From JBBQVS01 sp964250765 (GTDB lineage: Bacteria; Chloroflexota; Ktedonobacteria; Ktedonobacterales; Ktedonobacteraceae): DNA of 8,342 nucleotides. Below the pieces are notes generated by a model that ran no database searches, was not told the DNA's origin, and saw only the letters and a list, made by a program, of their open reading frames with translations. Shown piece by piece: positions 1 to 6,304 of this stretch. The stretch is from contig CAXUHF010000183.1 in the NCBI GenBank assembly GCA_964250765.1, forward strand, positions 1-8,342, written 5' to 3'. The translations under genes were made by a program, and so were the position numbers. Numbering within the stretch: position 1 is the stretch's first letter; each line of letters opens with the position of its first letter.

Positions 1-94
1 GGTTGTAGAAGAAGAAACTGTCGCCCGAAGCGACCACAACATCCACGCCCTCAAATGTCTTCGTGATATATTGGTTGATCTCCGATTCATTCAT
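1..94 (-). CDS. DUF6194-like protein, N-terminal fragment
   Basis: Only the first 31 codons are inside the window; the gene runs off the left edge. The fragment begins MNESEINQYI, then has a TFEGVDVVVASGDSFFFYN stretch. That matches my recollection of the start of DUF6194 family proteins, small cytosolic proteins of unknown function found in actinobacteria and Chloroflexota. The start at 94 is chosen because an AAAGGA ribosome binding site lies just upstream (around 103-108). A second ATG-like triplet four bases inside is out of frame. The gene is divergent from the lectin gene and has its own promoter at 165-193. The family call rests on about 30 residues, so it is tentative; the reading frame itself is well supported. 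Confidence 0.6.
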   Translation of the reverse strand, partial: MNESEINQYITKTFEGVDVVVASGDSFFFYN

Positions 95-164
95 GAGTAT
101 TGGTCCTTTCCTGACTACTTTACTTTAATCACATCTCTACGGTACAACACTGATGCCCAACTGG

Positions 165-193
165 AGGGTAAAGCAGCATCGCTAGGATGTCAA
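165..193 (-). promoter_or_regulatory. Sigma-70-type promoter for the DUF6194-like gene
   Basis: On the minus strand a perfect -35 TTGACA (193-188) is followed after 17 bp by a -10-like TACCCT (170-165). Transcription would start about 65 nt before the ATG at 94. The layout resembles the paaR promoter at the other end of the window (TTGACG, 17 bp, TACTCT), which supports both. The rest of the 95-322 gap is AT-rich and should also hold the divergent lectin promoter. The best plus-strand candidate is a TTAAAT near 267-272 without a convincing -35. Confidence 0.5.
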
Positions 194-322
194 TTCCGAA
201 GAAGTTTTTTTTATAAGAAACTAAAACCAGAGAAAATAGCATAACTTAATTCTAAATGAGTACGTGTTAAATATAGGATGACAAACAGAGAGCAGTAGTG
301 ATATACACGAAGGGAGAAACAT

Positions 323-1444
323 ATGCCAAGCAATATCATTGGATACGAATGGCCCATTGACGGAACCAAACACATTGTGTATGTGACCGGTGACGACCAT
401 ATTCATATGCTTGTGGAGAAGGGTAAACGCTGGATTGATACCGATATCACCCAAAGTGCGAACGCTCCCACGATTCCATTAGATGTTGCCATCATGACTG
501 GTTATGCATGGTCTGCTGGTCGAACACAGCAAATTGATTATGTGAGTCCAGACGATAGTGCAGGGCACATTCGTGAACTGGTTCAACGTGAAGGCGATGC
601 ATGGAGTTACGAAGATATCATGTCTCAGCCAGTGAGCGTGCCGCCCGCAGATGGAACAGCCCTTGTAGGCTATTCCTGGCAAGGCAATAGCACTAAACAT
701 GTCGTCTATACAAGTGCTGATGGGCATATTCATGAACTTTCGGCTGGCACAGTTGGACAGTGGCAATACACAAATATCACACAGAAGGCAAATGCTCCTG
801 TCGCGGAAGGTGCAACGCTCACTGCTTTTGCATGGGAAGCGAATGAAACGCGTCATGTTGCTTATATAAGTGGTGATGGACATATTCATGAACTGATTGC
901 AGGAAAAGACAACAACTGGCAAGACACCGATGTAACAGAACGTACTCATACTCCTGAAGCGAGCGAAGATACGCCGCTTATCGGCTATATATGGGCAACA
1001 CAGAACACGAAAAATCTCGCCTACATTACAGATACAGGTCGTATTTACGCACTCACAGCAGGAACGGACGGAGCATGGAAGGGCAACGACATAGTCGAGC
1101 AAACGCAAGCACCTAAAGCGTTCGGTTCTGCCCTTGCTGGATTCGTTTGGAGCACTGGTGATACACAGCAGATAGCTTACATGAGTGAGGACAGACACAT
1201 CCAGGAATTAGCGGCGGGAGCGGATGGCAAATGGACGCATACCGATGTCACACAAGCTACACATGCGCCTCTTGCCGCAGACGACTCACTTATTGGCTTT
1301 GAATGGTCCTCCGCCTTTGCCAAGCAGATTGTCTATATAGATACAGCAGAAAACCCACACATTCATGAACTGATGCTTGAGCATGGCAGCACGTGGAAAC
1401 ATACCGACGTAACTACGCTTACAGGTGCAAGCGACCTTGTATAA
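323..1444 (+). CDS. Seven-bladed beta-propeller lectin-like protein
   Basis: A 373-residue protein built wholly of seven tandem units of 52-56 residues. Each unit has the plan G-Y/F-x-W, then T-K-H-V-x-Y, D-G-HIHEL, a second W, and D-V/I-T followed by AP. First-strand tryptophans are at residues 10, 63, 119, 171, 224, 276 and 328. Second tryptophans are at 37, 94, 147, 199, 252, 304 and 358. The HIHEL element is intact in units 3, 4 and 7, near-intact in 1 (HIHML), 2 (HIREL) and 6 (HIQEL), and lost in 5 (RIYAL). The plan resembles heptabladed sugar-binding lectins such as the Psathyrella PVL and Photorhabdus PLL families. The ligand, if any, is unknown. No signal peptide or membrane segment is visible, so the protein looks cytoplasmic or is exported by an unconventional route. 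The start has an AAGGGAG ribosome binding site (310-316) at good spacing. The gene stands alone and ends just before a long hairpin. The fold is confident; sugar binding is inference. Confidence 0.8.
   Translation: MPSNIIGYEWPIDGTKHIVYVTGDDHIHMLVEKGKRWIDTDITQSANAPTIPLDVAIMTGYAWSAGRTQQIDYVSPDDSAGHIRELVQREGDAWSYEDIMSQPVSVPPADGTALVGYSWQGNSTKHVVYTSADGHIHELSAGTVGQWQYTNITQKANAPVAEGATLTAFAWEANETRHVAYISGDGHIHELIAGKDNNWQDTDVTERTHTPEASEDTPLIGYIWATQNTKNLAYITDTGRIYALTAGTDGAWKGNDIVEQTQAPKAFGSALAGFVWSTGDTQQIAYMSEDRHIQELAAGADGKWTHTDVTQATHAPLAADDSLIGFEWSSAFAKQIVYIDTAENPHIHELMLEHGSTWKHTDVTTLTGASDLV
335..1441 (+). repeat. Seven tandem ~156-bp coding repeats (propeller blades)
   Basis: The whole lectin gene is an internal tandem repeat. 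Blade starts, judged by the first tryptophan, are spaced 53, 56, 52, 53, 52 and 52 codons apart. Some units still share DNA-level identity, for example CATATTCATGAACT around 725-738 and 880-893, and a close variant near 1361-1374. This suggests growth by duplication of a single-blade unit. Blade 2 carries a short insertion before its HIREL element (DDSAG). Confidence 0.8.
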
Positions 1445-1449
1445 AACCT

Positions 1450-1512
1450 TGTAGATATCCTCTTGAGCATTAACTTCGGTGCAGGAAGTTAATGCTCAAG
1501 AGGATATCTACA
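1450..1512. terminator. Perfect 28-bp-arm inverted repeat between convergent genes
   Basis: Arms 1450-1477 and 1485-1512 are perfectly complementary over 28 bp, with a 7-nt loop (GGTGCAG). The repeat begins 5 bp after the lectin stop codon. It contains the stop codon of the convergent DUF5671 gene (1508-1510). Position and symmetry fit a shared bidirectional terminator. There is no U-run after the stem on either strand, so a classic intrinsic mechanism is not shown; hairpin-only termination or 3'-end protection are alternatives. The stem is much longer than a typical terminator stem. Confidence 0.65.
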
Positions 1513-3079
1513 TTCTCACTAGCCCGTTTTCCAACTCTCGAATACGACGCGCTGCCTCATCTCTCGGAATGCTTCCTCCTAGCAATTCGTCTAATACGCT
1601 TTCGATAGTTTCGGTTTGTACAGACACAGAAGGAACAACACGCTGATTGCGCTTTGTGAAACCGCTAAAGAGACGTTCACGGATAGCAATCGTCAAGTAA
1701 AGAGCGGTCATACTCCCACCCGTAATAAACGCCGCCAGCCCTGCATCTATGACCTGTAACCCATTGGAAATTGGTGAACCAAACAGCGATGTCGCCCACG
1801 CATAGAAGGCAACTGCTCCACCAATGGCAAGTGCAAGAATACCAGCACCAAGTACAGCAAGCACGAAGCCACGTCGTGCCCCAGCATATACGATTGGTTC
1901 GGCAGCATTGCGTCTCCATAGCAGGACATCGAGCAGAATGTACACAAGTCCAACAATTATTGCAGCAACGTTCTCCTCCCATATCACGGATTCCGGTGAG
2001 GCACCATGTAAGGACCGCAACGCACTATACAGCAGAAAAGCTATTCCTGACCAGAACAAAAACGATGTAAGGATGGTAGCGATAGAAGTCTCCGTTGCCA
2101 ACACAACGTCTCGTTCAATCAAGCCTCGTTTCGCGGTTATCATCAGTAAGAGATGATAAATGATAACAATGAGCACTCCCAGCAGTAGAAAAGGTGCAAA
2201 ATCATATTGTGCATTAGGCCCCGTCACATCTTTTAGCACAAGCGAAATGTGGAATGCAGGTAAAAAGGCGAGAAGAATTCCTTTGTACAGTCCAAGTAAC
2301 AGAATACTGACACCAACTGCGATACTTGAGAAGTGCAGGATAAAACGGAGCAATTTAGAGGTATCATTCCGTGTCAACCAACCATAAGCCAGCCAGAACA
2401 GAACAAACCAGAGCAGCGACAGCAGCAAAAAGCCGATATTTCCATTTTGACAGTTAGCGAGACTTCCACAAGACTCGCGCATACCTCTTCCTCCAAAGAG
2501 GAGCGTATCAATGAGGCTGTTAATATTTCGTTCCCATGCCAATGCAACCATAACGAGGAAAAGCAACTGCACGCCGTACATGTGAAGACGTTGAAATGCT
2601 AGAGCAGTTCCAGTAGCCGCTCGTGTACGCCGACGTTCTAATTCAAGCAAAATCACAACTCCAAGTGTTGGAAGCGTGAATGATAGAATACTCACAAGTC
2701 CGTACTGTTGACCATATGCAAGTTGTCCCAGTACAGAAAAGCCAATAAACGGGACAGCAATCGAGATGCCAATCGCCTCCGTGGTATTGAGAAAAAACGA
2801 GCGTATCGCACTTCCACCAGCCATAGGATCGTTATGAATGTCGCGGCGAATAAGCCAATAATGCAATCCACCCAGAAGGCCAGCAATAGCCCACGAGACT
2901 AGCGCAAATACAAGCGATTGCGTAATCCGTGTCTGACTCGGTGCATTCTCATAGGAGGAGCGCAAGAATGGCACAAGTAAAAGCAGTGTACTCAATAATT
3001 GCCCTAAAGCGATTGCGGCAAAGATTACTAGCACAATAAAAACTGTATAGAGGTAGAAGCGATAAAGATTGCGAGCCAT
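1508..3079 (-). CDS. DUF5671-type polytopic membrane protein
   Basis: A 523-residue integral membrane protein. The start at 3079 (MARNLYRFYLYTVF) is preceded by TGGAGG five bases upstream (3085-3090). An upstream GTG at 3115 lacks a ribosome binding site. I count about 12 hydrophobic segments. They recur as pairs with an arginine-rich start and a tryptophan plus basic residues at the end: HYWLIRRD, AYGWLTRND, MITAKR and LLWRRN. This is the pattern of DUF5671 repeats, of unknown function and common in Chloroflexota. After the last helix a soluble tail of about 45 residues holds ESVLDELLGGSIPRDEAARRIREL in two parts (ESVLDELLGG, then IPRDEAARRI). This resembles a SHOCT-type short C-terminal oligomerisation motif. 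No catalytic motif is seen. The gene follows paaK on the same strand after a 126-bp gap with its own candidate promoter, so it is probably not part of the paa operon. Confidence 0.7.
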   Translation of the reverse strand: MARNLYRFYLYTVFIVLVIFAAIALGQLLSTLLLLVPFLRSSYENAPSQTRITQSLVFALVSWAIAGLLGGLHYWLIRRDIHNDPMAGGSAIRSFFLNTTEAIGISIAVPFIGFSVLGQLAYGQQYGLVSILSFTLPTLGVVILLELERRRTRAATGTALAFQRLHMYGVQLLFLVMVALAWERNINSLIDTLLFGGRGMRESCGSLANCQNGNIGFLLLSLLWFVLFWLAYGWLTRNDTSKLLRFILHFSSIAVGVSILLLGLYKGILLAFLPAFHISLVLKDVTGPNAQYDFAPFLLLGVLIVIIYHLLLMITAKRGLIERDVVLATETSIATILTSFLFWSGIAFLLYSALRSLHGASPESVIWEENVAAIIVGLVYILLDVLLWRRNAAEPIVYAGARRGFVLAVLGAGILALAIGGAVAFYAWATSLFGSPISNGLQVIDAGLAAFITGGSMTALYLTIAIRERLFSGFTKRNQRVVPSVSVQTETIESVLDELLGGSIPRDEAARRIRELENGLVRM

Positions 3080-3084
3080 AGAGA

Positions 3085-3090
3085 CCTCCA
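3085..3090 (-). promoter_or_regulatory. Ribosome binding site fixing the DUF5671 gene start
   Basis: TGGAGG on the minus strand, 5 nt before the ATG at 3079. It favours this start over the in-frame GTG 12 codons upstream, which has no such site. Confidence 0.75.
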
Positions 3091-3095
3091 GGAAT

Positions 3096-3181
3096 AACAA
3101 AAGGTCAAACATCACTGTTTGCTATGCAAACAGTATAGACATACGTACACTTGCTACAGCGTGTCATTTGACCTATTTGTT
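3096..3181. promoter_or_regulatory. Nested inverted repeats with a candidate promoter
   Basis: Two symmetric elements fill the gap between paaK and the DUF5671 gene. The inner one is a perfect palindrome with 9-bp arms ACTGTTTGC (3114-3122) and GCAAACAGT (3126-3134) around a 3-nt centre. The outer one pairs 3096-3109 with 3167-3181, 14 of 15 bases with one bulged T. On the minus strand a TATACT (3137-3132) makes a good -10 for the DUF5671 gene; its -35 at 17 bp is poor (GCTGTA). The inner palindrome overlaps this -10, a usual place for a repressor operator. Alternatively, the outer stem could end the paa transcript: it lies 25 nt after the paaK stop, and its 3' arm ends in TTTTGTT. The two readings are not exclusive. 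Confidence 0.45.
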
Positions 3182-3205
3182 AAGAGTCTATGGCTTTATG
3201 AATTT

Positions 3206-4543
3206 TTAGAGTGTTCGCTTATCCTCCACGCGACGAAGTTTGCCACCTTCACTTCTCGGCACCGTTCCTGGTGGCACAAGCGTTACAGTAAGACCCAGAC
3301 CAAGTGTTTCTCGGATACGATGCTCTATTTTATTGCGTAACGCGTGCATGGAGTGATCAACCGCAATGACATCATCAGCTATGGCGTCCTGTGCGACGTG
3401 ACGAAATACTTCTTCGGTCAGTTCTACCTTCACCTCAACCTCATCAAGCGTACTCACACGTGTAACCACAACTTGATAATGCGGTGTCACCTCTGGAATC
3501 TCTTTCAGTATCTCTTCCACCTGCGTTGGATAAAGATTGACGCCGCGGATAATTAACATATCATCGGCACGTCCACGAATGGGTCCCATGCGTACATGTG
3601 TCCTGCCACATGCACATACGTCATGCGAAAGATACGTGATATCGCCCGTCCAATAGCGCAGCAACGGCATCGCTTCTCTCGTGAGGTGTGTGAAGACCAA
3701 CACGCCCTCTTTGCCGTCGGGAAGCGGCTCACCTGTCTCAGGGTCTACTACTTCTGGGTAAAAGTGATCCTCCCACACATGGCTACCCGCACGTGCCTCG
3801 ATACATTCTTGTGAGACACCCGGTCCAACGATCTCGCTGAGACCATAAATATTAGTGGCAGCAATACCAAGACTTGCTTCTACGGCGGTGCGTATCGTCT
3901 CCGTCCACGGTTCTGCGCCGAGCAAGCCAACCTTAAGGCTAATTTCTTGTGGAGAGATACCGCGCTTCCTGAACTCCTCACCGAGCGTCTGTGCATAAGA
4001 CGGTGTACAGCAAATCACCTCTGGCTGAAAATCAAGAATAAGTGTCACCTGTCGCTGTGTCGCGCCACCGGAGACAGGCACAACCGTCATACCAAGCCGC
4101 TCACCTCCGTAGTGAATACCAAGCCCACCCGTGAACAAGCCATAGCCGTAGGCATTATGCAAAATCATTCCTGGCTTAGCACCTGCTGCCGCGAGTGAAC
4201 GTGCGTTTACTTCCGCGAACACATCAATATCATTCGCGGTGTAACACACAACCGTTGGTTTACCAGTCGTGCCGCTACTCGCATGAATGCGCATCAAGCT
4301 TTCACGAGGCACTGCAAGCAATCCAAAGGGATAATAGTCGCGCAGGGTCTGCTTTTTCGTGAAGGGAAGTTTGTGCAAGTCTTCGACGGTGCGAATGTCA
4401 TCAGGCTGAATTCCTATATGATCGAGTGTTTCTCGATAGTAGGGCACCTGATGATACACGTAGTCCACCATGTTATGCAAACGCTTATTTTGCAATGCCC
4501 GTAGCGATTCACGCGGCATTGTCTCAATTTCTGTGTTAAACAT
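3206..4543 (-). CDS. paaK: Phenylacetate-CoA ligase PaaK
   Basis: Activates phenylacetate to phenylacetyl-CoA using ATP and CoA, the entry step of the pathway, in the cytoplasm. The 445-residue protein belongs to the ANL adenylating superfamily and has the usual PaaK length. Visible motifs: the ATP-binding loop SSGTTGKPT (89-97), IYGLSE (232-237), the TGD aspartate (299-301), the hinge GRADDMLIIRGVNLYP (324-339), and a C-terminal domain ending in EGGKLRR (432-438) with the likely catalytic lysine K435. A CAC/CG metal-like pair sits near 310-313. It is the last gene of the paa operon and overlaps the upstream cupin gene by 8 bp. It has no strong ribosome binding site, so translation is probably coupled. 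A second ATG at codon 9 is possible but no better supported. Nothing is truncated. Family assignment is firm; exact acid specificity is inferred from the neighbours. Confidence 0.95.
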   Translation of the reverse strand: MFNTEIETMPRESLRALQNKRLHNMVDYVYHQVPYYRETLDHIGIQPDDIRTVEDLHKLPFTKKQTLRDYYPFGLLAVPRESLMRIHASSGTTGKPTVVCYTANDIDVFAEVNARSLAAAGAKPGMILHNAYGYGLFTGGLGIHYGGERLGMTVVPVSGGATQRQVTLILDFQPEVICCTPSYAQTLGEEFRKRGISPQEISLKVGLLGAEPWTETIRTAVEASLGIAATNIYGLSEIVGPGVSQECIEARAGSHVWEDHFYPEVVDPETGEPLPDGKEGVLVFTHLTREAMPLLRYWTGDITYLSHDVCACGRTHVRMGPIRGRADDMLIIRGVNLYPTQVEEILKEIPEVTPHYQVVVTRVSTLDEVEVKVELTEEVFRHVAQDAIADDVIAVDHSMHALRNKIEHRIRETLGLGLTVTLVPPGTVPRSEGGKLRRVEDKRTL

Positions 4544-4874
4544 TCGAGTACCGTTTCACAAGGTCCTCACGCACAGGATGAAATACCTCAAGCAGTTCGG
4601 ACTGAACAATAGCCTTCGCCGAATGTGTAGCATCCCCTGGAATGACAACAGCGTCACCCGCCTTAAGTATACTCTGCTCCTCACCTATCGTAAATTCCAT
4701 CTCACCATGTAGAACAACAGAAATTTGTTCATGGACATGGGCATGCGCGGTAGCAATTGCGCCTTGCTCTAGCGTAACGCGCATCACCATCGCATGCTTG
4801 CCTGCAAAAATTTGTGCGTCTATGCCAGGGAAAAGTTCCATCTTTTTTTCGTCAAAAAGGTGTGTCGTTTGCAT
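4536..4874 (-). CDS. Small single-domain cupin protein in the paa operon
   Basis: A 112-residue protein of the Cupin_2 type. The first cupin motif reads HAHVHEQ (44-50) followed by G57, with glutamine 50 in the position where the classic motif has glutamate. The second motif has G73, P79 and H84 (PGDATH). H44, H46, H48 or E49, and H84 could bind one metal ion. The substrate is unknown. The start is supported by GAGG five bases upstream. The stop overlaps the paaK start (ATGTTTAA, 8 bp), so the two proteins are very likely made together. The gene sits 98 bp after paaD with a hairpin between. Cupins of this size include isomerases, dioxygenase-like enzymes and sensors. A role with phenylacetate pathway intermediates is a guess from location only. 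Confidence 0.8.
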   Translation of the reverse strand: MQTTHLFDEKKMELFPGIDAQIFAGKHAMVMRVTLEQGAIATAHAHVHEQISVVLHGEMEFTIGEEQSILKAGDAVVIPGDATHSAKAIVQSELLEVFHPVREDLVKRYSNV

Positions 4875-4909
4875 GTTTTCCTCATTTATCTACAATAACA
4901 TGTTTTTTT

Positions 4910-4936
4910 CATGACAGGTGCTCTGCCCCTGTCATG
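4910..4936. repeat. Hairpin in the paaD-cupin gap
   Basis: Arms CATGACAGG (4910-4918) and CCTGTCATG (4928-4936) pair perfectly around a 9-nt loop. On the operon transcript the stem is followed by seven A residues, not U residues, so it is not a typical intrinsic terminator. It lies in the only sizeable gap inside the operon (4875-4972). It may be an RNA processing or stability element that sets the level of cupin and paaK relative to the upstream genes. No second promoter is evident here. Confidence 0.5.
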
Positions 4937-4972
4937 CTCTCACCAACCCTATTACTGCCTACTAGACGCACT

Positions 4973-5473
4973 TTACACTGCCTTAAACTGCTCAAACGGT
5001 TGATGACAGTCATTACAGTAACCAATGGCGCGACATGGAGTAGGCCCGAACAAGTTGTCTAATTGCGTATTCATGGAGTGGCATAATGGACACTCATGAC
5101 TCACTGCTTGTTCAAGTTTGGATAGTACCTTCAAACTTCTACGTGGTGGTGGTGTTATAGCTGCGGCACGTAGCATTGTGCGTCCAGCTTCAGTAATCCG
5201 TTCGGTGGTCCACACCTCGCTATACACAATCTTAACCTCAATTGTGCCAAAAGCAGCGAGTTGTTGTCGAATTTCTAATTTCATGAGGTCTAACGCGGGA
5301 CAGCCTACGAATGTTGGCAACAGTTCAACCAGGACACGACTCTTGTCATCATCAACTCTAACCTTACGAATCACTCCCAAGTCTACTAGATTAATTGTTG
5401 GCATCTCAGGATCGGGTATATGCCGTAGTATATCCCAAATGCGCTTTTCTGTCGCTTCTACTATATTGTTCAT
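4973..5473 (-). CDS. paaD: PaaD, Fe-S/diiron maturation factor of phenylacetyl-CoA epoxidase
   Basis: PaaD is needed for active phenylacetyl-CoA epoxidase and is thought to help metal-site or iron-sulfur assembly. The 166-residue protein has an N-terminal MIP18/DUF59 domain (about 5-105) with DPEMP (21-25), DLG (31-33) and PTFVGCPA (53-60), where C58 is the conserved cysteine. A C-terminal zinc-ribbon-like region follows, with C128-x2-C131, then GPTPC (C147) and C153-x2-C156 before PFEQFK. This matches the usual PaaD ending (FGS-T-A-C ... CLDC ... PFDHFK type). All expected cysteines are present. It starts 3 nt after the paaC stop. An AAGGAG inside the paaC 3' end serves as ribosome binding site at rather long (11 nt) spacing, consistent with coupled translation. 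Length agrees with the family. Confidence 0.93.
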   Translation of the reverse strand: MNNIVEATEKRIWDILRHIPDPEMPTINLVDLGVIRKVRVDDDKSRVLVELLPTFVGCPALDLMKLEIRQQLAAFGTIEVKIVYSEVWTTERITEAGRTMLRAAAITPPPRRSLKVLSKLEQAVSHECPLCHSMNTQLDNLFGPTPCRAIGYCNDCHQPFEQFKAV

Positions 5474-5476
5474 AGA

Positions 5477-6304
5477 TTACCACACTCCTTCTGGCGCGAT
5501 ACGTCGCACCGAAGTCATCTCGTCATACAGTTCGTCCCAGCCTTCGCCGTGCAGTCCTTGCCGTCCTCCAAAAGTTGGCTTGATCCAGAAACGCCATTGT
5601 GTTCCTACCCTGCCACCTGGGAACGAGATATTGTACTGTTCAAAGGAAGGATATAACTGCTCAAACCATGCGTCACGTAACGCTGATGTCTTCTTTGTAA
5701 GCATCCCCTCTGCCACAAGGATATCCTCGTCGGGGGCCTCTTCAAACAGACCCAGTGCATCAGGCCACAAGGCTTCCAATGCCGTTTCAAGATGCAAGCG
5801 CGACTCTCTTGACGAAGAGGCAAGCGTCTTCCACCATGTCTCGCCATGCCAGAGATGATAGCGTTCTTCTCGTGCCACCTTCTCCATTGCGTTCGCTAAC
5901 GGTGTGTAGCTCGAAGACAAGAGTGTTTCAACGCGCAGATTGTCAAAGATGTCATACAGGAAGCGACGCACAATTGCTTTCGCCCACTCGACTTTTCCGG
6001 TGTGTTGTCCATCAGGGTCATACATAATCGTAAAACGTTTTTCGAGTAATTGCGCATGATAATACTGGTCTTTATTTCGTAGATACGCAAGATGGTCGGC
6101 GTCGCCATCGGTCAATTCCGCCGCAAGCGAATATAGCAGACGCGCATGTCCAATCTCATCTTGTGCGAGCGAACTAAAGGCCACATCCTCTTCAACAATC
6201 GGCGCGATACCTGTCCACTCTGCGTCACGTGAACCCAATACAAGCTCGTCATCGCCAAGCGTCAACAGGTAGCGTTTCAAAGCATCTTGAACATCAGGCG
6301 TCAT
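5477..6304 (-). CDS. paaC: PaaC subunit of phenylacetyl-CoA epoxidase
   Basis: Ferritin-like partner of PaaA in the epoxidase core. In E. coli it is structural and lacks a metal site. The 275-residue protein (start at 6304) aligns through AEWTGIAP, AQDEIGHARLLYSLAAEL, LAYLRNKDQ, EERYH and the ending QGLHGEGWDELYDEM. Unlike E. coli PaaC, it carries a full set of diiron ligands at PaaA-like spacing: E20, E50-x2-H53, D118, E147-x2-H150. E. coli PaaC, as I recall it, has cysteine at the E20 position, leucine and glutamine in the first ExxH, and alanine at the E147 position. The start is fixed by GGGGGAG six bases upstream; two in-frame upstream ATGs overlap or precede that site. The gene overlaps paaB by 11 bp and is followed by paaD after 3 nt. 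The family is certain; whether this subunit binds iron is open. Confidence 0.92.
   Translation of the reverse strand: MTPDVQDALKRYLLTLGDDELVLGSRDAEWTGIAPIVEEDVAFSSLAQDEIGHARLLYSLAAELTDGDADHLAYLRNKDQYYHAQLLEKRFTIMYDPDGQHTGKVEWAKAIVRRFLYDIFDNLRVETLLSSSYTPLANAMEKVAREERYHLWHGETWWKTLASSSRESRLHLETALEALWPDALGLFEEAPDEDILVAEGMLTKKTSALRDAWFEQLYPSFEQYNISFPGGRVGTQWRFWIKPTFGGRQGLHGEGWDELYDEMTSVRRIAPEGVW

Noticed and set aside
479..1198. 239-codon open frame antisense to the lectin gene
   Set aside because: It lies wholly inside the repeat-rich lectin gene, has a cysteine-rich composition with no recognisable domain, and lacks a ribosome binding site. The regular blade codons keep the opposite frame open by chance.
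3080..3115. GTG start adding 12 residues to the DUF5671 protein
   Set aside because: There is no Shine-Dalgarno sequence before it, and it lies in the promoter/palindrome region. TGGAGG supports 3079.
4910..4936. Intrinsic terminator splitting the paa operon after paaD
   Set aside because: In the operon direction the stem is followed by A residues rather than U residues. No new promoter is seen before the cupin gene, and paaK belongs to the same pathway.
5118..5858. 246-codon open frame antisense to paaC and paaD
   Set aside because: Serine/arginine-rich low-quality translation spanning two genes that are certain on the other strand. It has no family resemblance.
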